The notes: generated from the letters alone by a model not told the origin. Shown: positions 1-14,051, counted from the stretch's first letter. The stretch: DNA of 64,000 bases from Acanthochlamys bracteata (GCA_019914995.1 CM034145.1:5215262-5279261), one strand, 5' to 3'. Numbers and translations: made by a program.

Positions 1-6
1 TTACAG

Positions 7-3000
7 TGTGTTTGCACAAGCCTTGCTGGACGTTCAAATTTTTCAGAAGGAGAAGTTCAGACTTTCATGTCAGTAGATGCAGATCGAACTGTTAATTTGT
101 GTAATAGTTTCCATGATATGTGGAGGTATTCATATATTGTTCCACAGTTGCTTGCTTTTGATGCATGAATCACCGACCTGCACATTTATTAACTTACTTC
201 ATTGTTGTAGATTACAATTTTTTTTCTTCTGTTTTGTATAATGTTTTGTGTAAGATTTGAGTAAATAAGTTTCTTATGTTTCTAATTATTCTAGAAACCT
301 GTTGGCTTTGAAAGCTTGCCTTTGCAGATTGGTGTTGCACTTTATCTCTTATATACACAAGTCCAATTCGCATTTGTTTCTGGTGTTGCAATAACCATCT
401 TGCTTATACCAGGTATACTATCCAACTTTTTGGTAGCTTAGATGCGTTTGGTGATGCAATGAAGTCACGAAGAGAACATTATTCTATTTGCATACATGAC
501 ATTAGTTCATGAACGAGTTTAAGATAGTACATACCGACTCATTTTAAAGAATTTGTACTTTGGACACTACTTAAAGCACTTCCAGTGAGAGTATGTTCAT
601 GTATTCTGTGTGTGTTTGTTTAATAATAATCTGAATGCGAAAACAAGATATGCATTCCTATAATTAGTTTAACTTGTTGTTCTATTTGCAGTGAATAAGT
701 GGATCTCTACATTGATTGCTACTGCTATGGGCAATATGATGAAACAAAAGGACGAGAGGTAGTCATTGTTGTCTTTACGCTGGATCTAGACGTTGTGTCA
801 AGATTAATGCAACTTCCTGTTCTATCTAAAAGAACATTAATATCCATGATAAAAATATTATTTATGCCAAGTGCTGTGTATTCTGGCTGAAGTTTAGAAT
901 ATCTAGCGCATCTAGTGCTGTGTATTTGTGCATCATAGGTATTTTAAACAAGTATATGCATGTCGAATAGCATCACATAATTTGACTTCTCAATAGCAAG
1001 CTTTAACATTTCATAAAAGATTGTTGTAAATATACTTTTGTCTACAGGGTCAGAAGGACAGGTGAACTTCTATCACACATACGTACTCTAAAGTTGTATA
1101 GCTGGGAGGATATATTTACTAGTCGTCTGATGGAAATTAGAGACAAAGAAGTAAAATACTTGTCGGTAAGCTCTAGCGGTATCCTTGAATATGATTTCTA
1201 CTTCTCTTAATTATTTAGCTGTCTGGACCTTACTTTCATTTTATCAACCATTTTCAGAGCCGAAAATATTTGGATGCATGGTGTGTTTTCTTCTGGGCAA
1301 CAACACCTATACTCTTTTCTCTTTTTACCTTTGGCGTGTTTACATTGATGGGTCATTCTTTAGATGCAGCTACGGTAATGGACTAAGTGATTTGGTTTGT
1401 ATGTTTGAATGTTTCATGATATTTTCTTTATTTCACATTTTGGTTTATAGGTTTTCACTTGTCTTGCGCTGTTTAATACGCTGATCTCTCCGCTAAATTC
1501 CTTTCCATGGGTGATTAATGGATTGATCGATGTAAGTTCTGTATATCTTGGATACTTCGCCCTTTTGTGCCAAACTTTTGAAGGGTACTCTTTTGAACCA
1601 TATTGCAGGCTGTCATTTCTACAAGGCGGTTGAGCAAATTTCTGTCCTGTCCTGAGCGGAGTTGTAATTCTGGAGAGTATTCTGCTTTATGCTCTACTTG
1701 TTTGGTGTCTGATGGTGATACTGATTCACTGGCAGTTGTCTGTCAAGATGCATCCAGTACTTGGTCTAGCAGCTATGAAGGAGGACAAAGCACTGTCTTA
1801 AGTGGCATTTCAGTGAACATCCCCAAAGCCATTCTTGTTGCCATAGTGGGCGAGGTGACTATTCCTCATTTCAGTTTGTGCATATCCTACTTTTTTGGTT
1901 TATCACTTATATAATCCAGCAAATATTTCAAATGATCTGGTTGAAGTAGTCGAGCAAGTTGTGCTTTGTCGATAAGTGGTCATAAGGTACATTTATATAG
2001 CTTATCAGTTGGATGTAAATGATGCAATGTGTTATTATTGCTCTCGACAGCTCGCATCTTAGTTACCTTGACTAAAAGATCAGAGAGTGGATAGCTGATT
2101 TGCGCCCTATGTTTACTTCTTTCTTAAGCATTCTTGATGAGAACTATGTTGGAGCAAGACATAGCCACTAACTGGAAACTTTATTTTGCCTTTGGTACTT
2201 CAGATTCTGCTGTTTTGCAGCATAATTTATGATTCTTTAAAAACCTGTGAGGCCATCATGCATTGTGGGTTCCTGGTACTAATCAATCTGATACTAATCA
2301 ATAAAAGTAATTGTTAGCATCAGCAACTGCCTTTTATATCAAGCCTTGTGCTAAACATCTTGAAAGTTTTCAGCAAAGTAAATTTGGACAGGATGTTCCT
2401 ACATTATATGCTAAGTTTCTACATGGTCTGTACTATGGTAATCTTACTTTGAGTATGTTATAATGGATAACTTATTTTGATTGAAACTTGCTTTTCGGTT
2501 GACCCCTCTTCTTAGATTGGTTCTGGAAAATCATCACTACTGAGCTCCATTTTGGGAGAATTATTTATCTTTAATGGGTCTATATTCTCCTCTGGCTCAA
2601 CAGCATATGTACCACAGGTCAGATTTTGTGATACTACTTTCAGCAATATGTTCCTGTTTAAACTTTGTTATAGTTCCTTTAAAAGGTTATTGCAGGTTCC
2701 TTGGATCCTTTCCGGATCAGTGCGTGAAAATATTTTGTTTGGGAGTAAACTAAATGCAACAAGGTAAAAAGGGGACTTGTGTTTTACATCCCTTTCCACT
2801 ATATCATCGTTTAGGTTACTGTACGTTGTAAGAGAGTGAAGTCTGGCTTTAGAAATTATAATCATGCTTGTCATGATGGTCTTAGTAAGCTGCTCATCTA
2901 GACCTGATTTGAGCTTCTCTATTCGCATAACAGATATTCTGAGGTTTTGCATGCATGTGCGCTTGATGTTGATATATCAAGAATGATTGGTGGTGATCTA

Positions 3001-6000
3001 GCACATGTAGGAGAGAAAGGTCTCAACTTATCTGGTGGGCAGAGAGCACGACTTGCATTAGCGAGGTAAAGGAGTACTTTACATTGACCTACTTTGCAGA
3101 CTATATTTTCTGTTGTTAAATTATATAGTTTATGTGCAGGGCTATGTATCAGGACTCTGATATTTACTTGCTTGATGATGTACTTAGTGCTGTGGATTCT
3201 CAAGTTGCATGTTGGATTTTACAGAAGGGTATTGTAGGCCCTCTAATGGATCAGAAGACAAGGTTACTTTGTACTCACAACCTTCAGGTTGGTTCTTGTC
3301 CTTCCTTTCATACTGTAAATGGGGAATACATTCCGAAAGTGTCTTATTCTTGTAGCTCTCAAACAATTAAGCTCCCATCAGGTTATTTTTGACCATTTTA
3401 GAAGGCGTAGAAACAAAGTTCATGGCTATTTAATCTTTGAGTCAGGCGATATCTGCTGCGGATATGATTATTGTCATGGAGAAAGGAAGGGTGAAGTGGA
3501 CTGGTGATCCATCCAGTTTTGCACTCTCCCCATGCTTTTCAATCTCAATAGAAGACCAGAATTTGGCCTTACTAAAGCCCATTATTAGAGATGAGGCAAG
3601 CTTTCTTGTAGGCGACAGCCCAAGTTCTTCGAGTGATTTGAAGTCGTATGATCAAGAAAGTGAACAAATAGCTGAGGATATACGGGATGTTACTGGAACG
3701 GAATTGAGGAAGGAGGGAAGGATCGAAATGATTGTGTACAAGTGAGTTTTTCTTTTCCTGTTTGTAGATTGGATTCACTAATTGCTTAATTGTAGTGATT
3801 GGTGATTTTTGAGTCTAACATAATACTCATTTGCGTATTTATTGCAGACATTATGCAATGTTTATTAGCTTTCCTATTGTTATCCTAATTTGCGTATCAG
3901 CAATCTTAATGCAAGCATCTCGCAATGGCAATGATCTTTGGCTTTCTCATTGGGTTGATTCTGCTACTGGAACTGAAAGAACAAGATTTTATCTGGTATT
4001 GCTTCTTGCTTATGCTGTCTTGGAAGTAGCTGTAAACAGATTAGATGAAGATTTAAGGAAATAGAACGAGTGCGAATACTAAACTTCTTTATGCTGATTA
4101 TGTTAGGGCATCCTTGTCATCTTTGGTTGTGCAAACTCCCTGCTAACACTTGTGAGGTCATTCTCATTCTCCTATGGCGGTTTACGCGCTGCAGTTCAGG
4201 CACATAATGAGCTTTTAAGTAAGCTTGTCAATGCACCTGTACAATATTTTGATCAAAATCCTACTGGACGAATACTTAACAGGTTTATATATATGATACA
4301 GTTAGCAAATACTCTGCTTATAATGGTTTTTCTTATTTATGACTAACTGACATGCTTCTGTGCAGGTTCTCGTCCGATTTATACATGATTGATGATTCTC
4401 TTCCATTCATTCTCAACATTCTCTTAGCAAACTTTCTTAGCCTCTTGGGTATAGCAGTAGTTTTATGTTGTACACAGGTAAGCATTTACTAACAAAATCT
4501 TTATATCAAATCGCAGAAAATTTTCAATGAGCTTCATGACAGACTTTTTACCTGTTGTTTGCTAATGACTGAGCAGATTCTGTTCTTGCTTGTTCTGTGT
4601 CCATTATTGTACATTTACAGCAAAATCCAGGTAACATCCTACAACTGTTTCTTTATCATCCATATTTTCTGATGTTAAGATGTGGTATTTGACTGTTATT
4701 ACTGACTTGAATTTGAGATAAAGTTTGGTGCTTAAAAAAAGAAAATTATTTAATCAAAAGCTCTTGTAATCACTAAGAAAATGTCACAGGAAAATCAATC
4801 ACTCGCAAAATGTTTTTTAGTGATTCATTAATATAATGCTTCATGTTGTGGTTTAGGGGAGAAATCTCTTAATAAAGTTTGTTACATTTGTTTTGGGTAA
4901 ACACTGCTGGGAAGTAAAGTTTGTTACTGTGTCTCCAGATAGTTTGGTGCATTACTGAAATCACCTGCAGTTCTATTACAGGTGTACTTCTCGTGAACTC
5001 AGGAGGCTTGATAGTGTTTCTCGTTCACCTATATATTCATCTTTCACAGAGACACTAGATGGTTCAACAACTATCAGGGCCTTCAAATTGCAGGTAATTG
5101 TAGTTTTCCACCACTTGTGGTAAATAATTCTAACCATGTTCTGCCATCATCATGGATGCATTGCTAAACAACTGTCTACTTTCAGTTTTGATTTGAAACC
5201 TGCATTTGTTATAGGGCAACTGCTAAGTCACAGTACAACATTTCATCAATGATTGGCTACATTGAATGGTGTATAGCAAATAATCCGAATGAACATTTTC
5301 ATGTTTTTACGTGATAACTTACTTTGGCTTTGTTTGCCCAATCCACCACACTCTGTTGTCATTCTCTCCTTACTGCATTATTTACTAGTAGCTTCTACTT
5401 AATTGTAAAGCAAGTCTTTCAAGCATTAGCGACACCCAAACTAAATGAACGCTAATTATTTGATGCATTATCAGAGAGATTCAATCATGATTTGCGTTTT
5501 AATGAACTCTTTGTAGAAAAGTTCTGACGAGACAAAATTCACAGGACTGGTTCATGAGCAGATTCTTTGACCAACTCACACTGTATCAGCAAACTTCATA
5601 TGCAGAGTCTACAGCAAGTTTATGGCTTTCTTTGCGCCTTCAAGTATGAATTTTATCAAAAATTAGCATGGCATTAAACAATTCATTTTTTTACCTAGAT
5701 ATTTTTTTAAAAAGTTGTATATTCCAGTTTGATAGTTTCATTAATAGAATGGTTTAGCTTTTGGCAGCACTTATTGTTTCTTTCCTCGCTCTGATGGCTA
5801 TAATTGGTAGCCATGCTGATTTCGCTATTAACTTCACCACCCCGGGACTTGTAAGTTTCTGATCTCTGAACACTTATTTTCAGAAGCCTGCAGGTCACCT
5901 TCTCTTGCTTCATTTTTTCCCACTTGTTTGAAGGTTGGTTTAGCCCTGTCATATGCAGCACCTATAGTCTCATTGCTGAGCAACTTTCTGACTAGTTTCA

Positions 6001-7460
6001 CTGAGACAGAGAAAGAGATGGTTTCTATTGAGAGAGTACTCCAGGTAACTAAACAAACTATTTATATTGCATATGTTGTATTGATATAATTAATTTTTTA
6101 TGACACCTGTTCCAGTACATGGATGTTCCTCAAGAAGAATCTCATGTATACCAATCTGCAAGTCCAGATTGGCCAATGCATGGAAAGATTGTTTTTGAAC
6201 ATGTTGTGCTTAAATATTTCCCGCTATTGCCACCTGCACTAAATGATGTTTCATTCAGAATTGCTGGAGGCATGCAGGTTAGTGCTACAGTAAACCTTCT
6301 AGAATCAAATATTTCAAACTTCAGTTACTAAACTGTTGTATATATTTATATTGTTATCTTAGCTAGCCTACGACAATCATGTCAGTATATTCTTTTTGTT
6401 AGGAACTGTGTTCTCTGAAAATAATGCTAAAATCTGTGCGCCCTTAGGTTGGAATTGTTGGAAGAACGGGTGCTGGAAAGTCTAGCATACTTAATGCTCT
6501 TTTCCGCCTTGCCCCAATTTGTGATGGCTATATATTTGTTGATGGACTTGATATAGCAAATATTTCTGTTAGGACTCTTCGTGAACGGTTTGCTGTTGTT
6601 CCTCAGAGCCCATTCCTGTTTGAAGGAACCTTAAGGTATTACGTATCGAATGAGATTAATGTCTTACATTGATAACTTTGCACTTGAAAGGCTATTGAAA
6701 GGTCAATGAGATGAAAGCGGTGAAATGAAATTAGATGCCAGTGCTCTGATGCATCGATTTCAACATTAGACAACAAAACGAAGTTAACATTGTGATGCTT
6801 AAAACCAGTTTTGAATGACAGGGATAATCTTGATCCATCTGGTAGAACAAATGATGTGAACATCTGGCAGGCTCTTGAGAAATGCCATGTGAAATCTGAA
6901 GTTGAACGTGCTGGAGGGCTCGATGTGTTCATTAAAGAAAGTCATCTTTCATTTTCTGTTGGTCAGCGCCAATTATTGTGTCTTGCCCGTGCTCTTATCA
7001 GGTCATCCAAGGTAAGTAAGAAACTGATTAGCTAACTAAATCTTAGAAAGCCCATAATCTTCGAAGAGAGTAAGTGTTCTTGTTTCAGATTCTTTGCTTG
7101 GATGAGTGCACCGCCAATATTGATACACAAACAGCCACGCTGCTACAGAAGGCCATTTCCAGTGAATGCAATGGCATGACAGTGCTTACAATCGCCCACC
7201 GCATTTCTGTAATTTTAAACATGGACCTTATCTTGGTTTTTGATCATGGTTGCCTGGTAACCTTTTCTGTCCTAGCTCCTATCTTCACCATTCCTTGTTA
7301 TCAGACTAGTGTAGCTTCTCACTATCTAGTGACCAACTCCGTTATGGAAAAATCTGATATGAGAACTTTTCTTTTGCAGGTTGAACAAGGAAACCCTGAG
7401 GTTCTTCTACGAGACCCATCCTCGAAATTTTCACATTTTGCTAGAGCTTCGTTGATGTGA
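7..7460 (+). CDS. ABCC13: ABC transporter C family member 13-like (MRP-type), 3' part, 25 exons
   Basis: Full-size ABCC (MRP) exporter of organic anions or conjugates, expected on an internal or vacuolar membrane. The exons I place are 7-125, 315-412, 692-758, 1048-1165, 1258-1374, 1451-1531, 1609-1854, 2516-2617, 2696-2763, 2934-3065, 3140-3287, 3446-3741, 3848-3995, 4107-4282, 4366-4477, 4577-4630, 4971-5093, 5545-5643, 5758-5850, 5934-6044, 6116-6277, 6448-6635, 6822-7011, 7089-7256 and 7380-7460. They sum to 3297 nt, 1099 codons in one frame ending in TGA. Order: end of TMD1; NBD1 with Walker A GSGKSS (2519), LSGGQ (about 3030) and Walker B IYLLDD; linker; TMD2; NBD2 with Walker [10 protein letters not shown] (6457), signature SVGQRQ and Walker B ILCLDE. 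Roughly 300 N-terminal residues lie left of the window. The junction after 3995 is the least certain. Match to Arabidopsis ABCC13 is from memory but runs through the whole length. Confidence 0.93.
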
Positions 7461-7804
7461 GACAAGGTCCATATACATAGTCTGTTGACATCAGACTTTA
7501 CAATTACTTCGCTTACCATAGGGCAAAACGGCAGAGGGAAGCAAATTGTTTTCATTCACGCAATTAATCGAAAGTCACTTCATTCAGAAGCAATTCACCC
7601 CTTTTCGTCAACAAAGTTTTCAGTATTTTCAACTGACTTTATCGGCGAAACTTTGCTTTATTTGGACTACTCCAAATAAAGCAAACTATTCATGTTTGCG
7701 AACCATTGTATTGTTTCAAAGTCAATGGCAAACATTTTATGTGGAGCAATTAGGTCACAGTCATCTTGTTTCAGTAATGTTTCTCATAATTCGTTCTTTA
7801 GCTT
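7461..7804 (+). other. 3' UTR and downstream spacer of the ABCC13-like gene
   Basis: No coding signal follows the TGA at 7458-7460. The stretch is T-rich with several possible AATAAA-like signals, such as the AATAAA at about 7675, and then runs into an AT-rich repeat at about 7805. Confidence 0.5.
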
Positions 7805-8060
7805 CTAGGAATGTTTGTAATTGTTTTTGAAAATATTTTTGAGAATAGAAAATATTTTTATGTTATTTTCATAAATAAATTTTATTTTTTTAATTTAAAA
7901 AAATAATAATAAATAATAATAAAATTTTCTTGTATAAATTTTGTGTATAATTTTTAAAATTTAAATAAAATTTATAGAATGTTGTAAATAAATTTAATAA
8001 AAAATATATAATTAAAAATTAAAATTTTTATTTTGCGGAACGTCAAACACACCCTATAAA
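7805..8060. repeat. AT-rich GTTTG-ended MITE-like repeat, copy 1
   Basis: One end reads AATGTTTGTAATTG and the other TCAAACACACCCT, inverted relative to each other. The core is made of A/T runs with ATTTTTATTTT and AATAAATTTTAT blocks shared with the copies at 17.3, 23.0, 34.6, 41.1, 48.5, 48.7 and 60.0 kb. It has no coding capacity. I could not settle a target duplication. Confidence 0.55.
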
Positions 8061-8816
8061 AGTTAGTAATGGTGGATTACGCGAAGACATTGGCTACCTT
8101 CGCAAGTATGTGGCAAAAGCCACAAAATGGTGAATTAGACGAATTAGAAAGGCAAGTAAACAGTTACGATTTGCAATCTACGTTCTTTGCTTCTTAACAC
8201 AGGCATAAATATAAGAGCTCGATATTCTATATTTTGACTAAAACAACTTTAAATATTCCACTTCCGTAATTTTCAATTATTATTTTCTTTTTGAATTTAT
8301 TTCTTCAATGATCAATATCAACCAATAATAAGAAGAGAAAAGTTGGTAATTACTTTGTCCGATATCTGAACCGAAATAATCCCTAGATACACAGTACTAG
8401 ATTAGGTAAATAACCAAACAACTTTAGACCGTCACCGGCCGACAGTCCAAAACCCATAGACGCATCTTCAAAGTCGTTCCGTCCGATCACAAACCGAAAC
8501 AACTCCGGAACAAATACAATGTCATATGTGTAAATATTAGTTTCAGGAGTGTTTCTCGGTTTCCGTCTAATCAACCAATAATTTCGAACAGAATAGTTCG
8601 AACAGATGAATATTACAGGCGATACTATAAATAGCAGCAGCAGTTACATACAGACTTGAGCGAGATTCGAGTCTTCTAACACGCGCGCGAGAGCTCTCTC
8701 TCTCCCTCCTCGGTCTGACCTCGCTCGTGAAAACTAAAACAAAGACAAAACAAAACAGCAAGCACCAGATCAGGAGATCTTTCTCTTCTCTCTTCTCTCG
8801 CTCTGTTGTTGTTGGC
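8061..8816 (+). promoter_or_regulatory. Upstream region of the TMN gene
   Basis: Some 750 bp of spacer precede the TMN start codon. A pyrimidine-rich CT stretch at about 8690-8712 and CTCTTCTCT runs at 8780-8800 look like a plant 5' leader or core promoter of the housekeeping type. I see no clear TATA box and no other gene here. Confidence 0.4.
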
Positions 8817-11800
8817 ATGAAAATGGAGATCTCGGGTTGGTTAGCATTGATCGCGGTGGCGCTGGTGTTCTCCACCACCGGCATTGAGGGATTTTATCTT
8901 CCCGGTGTTGCTCCAAGGGATTTCCACAAGGTGAGATCCATCTCTCTCGTTTTCAAACTTGGTCGTTTGGTTTCTGGGATTGAGAGTTTGAGCTGTTGTG
9001 CTATGAATGTGTTATATTTGGTTTTGTTATGCAGGAGTTTCGCTGAGTGTGTTTGGAGGTAGGTTCGTTTGTTTGTTTTAGTTGATTCATTGCTGCATTT
9101 GAATTATTTTGTTGATGTTTTAGCATTTAAGGAGGATTGAGATCCAGCTAAAGTCTCTTTCCGGATTTCTAGATCTTGTTTGGGAGAGTTGGTAAGAAGA
9201 CTTGGTGATGTTTGCAATTGCTAACATGATATCGTCTTCTTGTGAGATTGGGACCTTGGTCGATTTGTTTAAAATTTCTGGATTTTTGACATCTAGAATT
9301 TCATTCATCTTTGTTTATGAATCTGGTGAGAAATTTGTGGTGCTGTTGCCTCGTTGATTCGTGCATGCCTCTTTTCTGATTGAGTTTTGCCTCATTTTGA
9401 GGTTTGTTTCTTAGGCCTAGTACTTATCTTTTTTTCTGGAATCGTTTGTGTTTATTATTAGCTTCAGAATGCCAAAAAAGCCATATGCTCATTGATTTAT
9501 GCTTCTTTTTTTCTGTATCAGATTATAGATGTAGAGTTTATATTGAGCCTCATATCACTTGGAATATTAGATCTCATGCTCGGTTAAAGTATTTTTTCAG
9601 TTTGAAGGGAAATATGGCTTTTTTTTGCTTGTTCATTGTTGTCAAGTGTATGTTCACTGAGCGTGACTTTCATCTCTTAACAAGATTTTAGTTAATGGTG
9701 TGTATTGTGGTAGGTTAACATGAGAAGTATGGCTGCTTGAAAATTTGGTCGTTGCTGAATCTATGTTTATAGAATATGCCGTTGATCTCCTAACTAGATT
9801 TTAGTCAATAAAGCTGATTGTAATAGGTTTAGAATTATGGAATTGGGCTGTCATTTTTGTTAGACTGTTTTGGTGTGCTGATCACAAGAATGATGGTCAG
9901 GAAGTGTTCGATGTTGATTACATGTGCTTTGGTAGGTGGAATTTTTGCTGTTGAATTTAAGTAGTTTTTTGTTGGAAGCATATCTCATTTTATTGCACAT
10001 CCTATTACTATGGCAAAATTCTGTCATTTGCAGCTTTTTATGCGGTGTTTAAGAATTTCATGCAAAATATAATTATAAATTGTTTTGGTTTTTTTGTTCT
10101 ATGCTTTTGATGTTTTACCATTGGTCCAGTGGGAATATGAAGATTCTGCTAACTGTTCTTATGTCTGAGCTATCATTTTGGTGCAAACAAGTTTCTTACA
10201 GGCAATTTTTTTTTAAAATTATTTATTTATTTATTTTTTGGCTTTTTCCTGTTACTTGGCTCTTATAATAAATCTTCATTGAAGTAACTGGGCCTTTCTA
10301 AGGTGACTCTTATAATGCAGAAAGATCCACTTCCAGTCAAAGTGAACAAGTTGACTTCTACAAAAACACAGCTGCCATACTCCTACTATTCTCTTCCCTA
10401 TTGCAAACCAAAGACCATTGTTGACAGTGCTGAAAATCTTGGAGAAGTACTTCGTGGTGATCGTATCGAGAACTCTCCCTATGTGGTAAGTATTCTTGCT
10501 TTCTGTCAGTCTATCATAGAAAACTTTTAGCTGATGCAGATGATCCTTAGTATTTTACTATGTCGATGGTGATAAATTTTGTTCACAGTTCGAGATGAGA
10601 GAGCCTCAGATGTGCAAGATAGCATGCAAGATAACTCTTAGTGAAAAAGATGCTAAAGAATTCAAGGAAAAGATAGAGGATGAATACCGTGTTAACATGT
10701 AAGGCATTCCTGTTCATTGCATGCTGCTACCATATCGTATGTCGTTGTCAGAGGTTTATCTGATCTGCTTTCTTCCTTGCAGGATTCTTGATAATCTTCC
10801 ATTAGTTGTCCCTTTGAAAAGGCTTGACCAGGATTCCCCTACATTTTATCAGCAAGGCTTTCATGTTGGTGTGAAGGGGCAGTATACTGGGGTATGTAGA
10901 GGGTCTTTTCTCGTCCTATTTGGTAAAGCGGCTAAGACAAAGCACATCTTTTATTGCAGAGCAAGGATGAGAAGCATTTCATTCACAACCACTTGTCATT
11001 TGTTGTCAAGTATCACAAAGATGCAGTGGAAGATGTTGCAAGGATAGTGGGCTTTGAGGTCAAACCATTCAGGTCCCTAACTTCTACCTCTTGAATCTGT
11101 ATCTCATAGTTTCCAATATTCTCTTTCTTCTCTACATTTTGTCCAGGATAATTCTTATACTGTTTAATGTGAATTGCAGTGTTAACCATCAATTTGAAGG
11201 AGAGTGGAGCAACGAGAACACTCGCCTGAGCACTTGTGACCCTCATGCAAAGCGGGTTGTTGTGAACTCTGATACACCACAAGAGGTAGAGGCGAATAAG
11301 GATATCATATTTACATATGATGTGGAATTTCAGGTGAATGCCAACTACTGATTCCACTTGTATTCTTGATGGTTATGGTTAGATAATATGGATGTGTTGT
11401 TGATTATGACTTTCCCAAGCTCTTTCCTGGCCCGCAAGGATTATTCACTTGTATTCTCCTTTGTTTACAGGAGAGTGAAGTCAAGTGGGCATCCAGATGG
11501 GATACCTATTTATTGATGACGGACGATCAAATTCACTGGTTTTCTATAGTTAATTCGCTTATGATTGTTCTTTTCCTCTCGGGCATGGTGGCCATGATCA
11601 TGTTGCGGACACTATATCGGGACATCTCCAAGTACAACCAGTTGGAAACTCAGGAAGAAGCCCAAGAGGAAAGTGGGTGGAAGCTAGTTCATGGGGATGT
11701 CTTCAGGCCCCCGGCAAATTCAGACCTGCTCTGTGTATATGTTGGAACAGGTGTCCAGTTCTTGTTTATGCTTCTCGTTACCATGATCTTTGCAGTTCTT

Positions 11801-12628
11801 GGATTTCTCTCTCCTTCAAACCGTGGAGGCCTGATGACAGCCATGCTCTTACTTTGGGCATTTATGGGTGTGTTAGCTGGTTACTCTTCTGCTCGTCTCT
11901 ACAAGTCGTTCAAGGGAACAGAATGGAAAAAGATTGCTCTTCAGACTGCTATAACCTTCCCTGGAATCATATCCATTCTATTCTTTGTATTGAACACCCT
12001 TATCTGGGGAGAGAAATCTTCTGGTGCTGTTCCCTTCACCACCATGTTTGCTCTAGTCTTCCTCTGGTTCGGCATCTCAGTGCCTCTTGTATATGTTGGA
12101 TCTTTCCTTGGGTTCAAGAAACCTGCACACGAGGATCCTGTGAAGACAAATAAGATTCCTAGGCAGATACCTGAGCAAGCTTGGTACATGAATCCAATTT
12201 TCTCAATCTTAATTGGAGGCATTCTACCATTTGGTGCAGTCTTTATTGAGCTCTTCTTCATTCTGACATCAGTTTGGCTGCAACAATTTTACTATATTTT
12301 CGGGTTCCTCTTCCTCGTATTCATCATCCTGATAGTCACCTGTGCTGAGATCACTATAGTTCTCTGCTACTTCCAGTTATGCAGTGAGGACTACTTATGG
12401 TGGTGGAGATCTTACCTAACTTCAGGTTCTTCTGCACTATATCTCTTCATCTATGCGGCCTTTTACTTCTTCACGAAGCTTGAGATCACAAAGCTGGTAC
12501 CAAGTATTCTCTACTTTGGCTACATGCTCATTGCTGCTTATAGCTTCTTTGTGCTCACTGGCACGATTGGTTTCTATGCGTGCTTGTGGTTCACAAGGCT
12601 AATTTACTCGTCAGTGAAGATTGATTGA
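8817..12628 (+). CDS. TMN7: Transmembrane 9 superfamily (TMN/EMP70) protein, TMN7-like
   Basis: Nonaspanin of the Golgi/endosome membranes, a family linked to cargo sorting and adhesion. Exons: 8817-8930, 10321-10485, 10589-10698, 10783-10891, 10960-11072, 11180-11333 and 11471-12628. They total 1923 nt, a 640-residue protein, normal for the family. Residues 1-25 form a signal peptide ([17 protein letters not shown]) followed by the family's FYLPGVAP start of the lumenal domain, which contains the conserved [20 protein letters not shown] stretch. The long last exon encodes all nine membrane spans, starting near residue 277, plus loops with [17 protein letters not shown] and the family hallmark [18 protein letters not shown]. 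The C-terminus ...SSVKID carries the KxD/E-type signal known for COPI and Golgi retention of plant TMNs. The start was chosen because it gives the signal peptide. Closest in my memory to Arabidopsis TMN7; the exact member number is less certain than the family. Confidence 0.96.
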
Positions 12629-13808
12629 TTGAAGACATAAAGCACACGTGTTTGATTTTTTTTAACCAAGAGAAGGTGCAACTGCTTATTAACTTTCCTG
12701 TCTGTCAGTAGTTAAGGCTGCCAGATTATTTGTTGTAGGTTTTCTGTTATAGACCACTAGTAGTTCAGATCTACCTCAAATGCCATGTAGTAAGTTCATC
12801 TCATCTGCTCCAAGAAAGTTATTATTTTTATTGTAATTTTTTTGTATCAATTGATGAAAATATGTTACTAGTTATGTGCTTAGATATTTGTTGCCCTTCA
12901 ACAAGTTCTCTGAAAAGATTAGAATCTGTTATTTGAGGTACAATTCCAGACCAGTCATATTTGGTTTTGTCAACTCTGAAGTCGTTCATTCATCATTCAA
13001 AAGACTCGTTTACGATCACTTCTCTCTAATAATTTCTAAAATTTTTACTGCACCGTGGTTCTATTGACAATCCGAAATCACGGAGCATAACGAGTTTCAG
13101 CAATGTTAATGGTATGACCAAGTTTACTTCAAATATTGCGAAGAGTTTCCACGATAGGCTCGAATATTTCATGCGAATTCCTGCATTGCATGCCAAACTT
13201 GATGATTGTTAGCAAACTTAGCATTATATATATTTCAAACAATTCGGAGAAAATTTGTCAGAGCACGTCTCTTGAAATGTTTCAGTAGATTTGACATCTC
13301 TTGGCAGTACACTTTAAAACAATATTTTATTTTAATATTTTTTTATATTTTTAAATAAATAATTATAATATTTATAAATCATTGGATAGTTTTAAAAATT
13401 TAAATAAAATATATCGTTTTATTTTATTACTATTATTGTTATTTTTTAGTCAAACATAAACTTATTTTTAAAAATATCTTTTTGTTTTAATTTCACAAAC
13501 GTCCCCTTCAGCTTCCCGGCGATCTGATTGTTCTTCAAAATCGAAAACATTGGCGTGAACCAGTCAGTAGGATATGGTTCTTCAAAATATTCAAAATAAT
13601 ATTTTGGCAGAAAACAATCATTTTCTTGAGCGAAATAAACATACTCTAGTAGGTTAAGCCAACAACAGTAATTTTGTTATTCTCGTTCTTCCATTCATAA
13701 CAAAGACAAAACACAACAGCATGAACTACGAACTCCCAAATCTGAAACAGAAGTTTTTGAGTTATAGCCCTTATTGGCCGGCAATTAACAAACTACGAAA
13801 AACTTATT
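12629..13808. other. Spacer between convergent genes, with a weak AT-rich repeat
   Basis: The first part is the probable 3' UTR of the TMN gene. An AT-rich block at about 13315-13490 (ATATTTTATTTT, AATAAATAATTATAAT) resembles the GTTTG MITE-like family but has lost readable ends. The part after 13500 is probably the 3' UTR of the minus-strand gene that ends at 13809. Confidence 0.45.
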
Positions 13809-14051
13809 CTAGTACTTGTCAGCGGCAGCTTTGGCGCCACCGTCAGTGTTAGCTGCAACCTTAGCAGCATCAACAGCTGTTGTACCGGGACGAGACTTTG
13901 CATAAAGTGTTAGATATCCAAGACTAGCAACTACAACAATTCCTGCAACAGCCATAGCCGGAGAGATCTTCAAGCTTCTTCTCTGCGGCAAAACTTCAGT
14001 TGAATAGTGTCCCGGTCCAGGACGCCGTGAACCAGCTTCATCTGTTGACAT
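13809..14051 (-). CDS. Small single-pass membrane protein, tandem copy A
   Basis: Single-exon reading frame of 80 residues. It has a basic, Pro/Gly-rich N-terminal stretch with STEVLPQRRSLKISPAM, one hydrophobic span at about residues 33-51 (AVAGIVVVASLGYLTLY) and a short Ala-rich tail with TDGGAKAAADKY. The paralogue at 16414-16683 keeps the same layout: STEVL, a charged patch, KxSPAM, the span, Y-x-KS-x-PGTT, then AAKV-NTDGG. This conservation of sequence and order argues that both are real genes. A serine-proline just before the membrane span and a small size are reminiscent of Sec61-beta-type proteins, but the sequence is not Sec61-beta. I do not know a function. The ATG at 14051 is the only one that includes the conserved N-terminal block. 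Confidence 0.8.
   Translation of the reverse strand: MSTDEAGSRRPGPGHYSTEVLPQRRSLKISPAMAVAGIVVVASLGYLTLYAKSRPGTTAVDAAKVAANTDGGAKAAADKY

Noticed and set aside
3572-3778. Minus-strand open frames across the ABCC13-like exons
   Set aside because: They are shadows on the opposite strand of exons that form a continuous 1099-codon frame on the plus strand.
11677-12153. 158-codon plus-strand open frame
   Set aside because: It is an out-of-frame shadow of the last TMN exon, whose own frame is conserved throughout.
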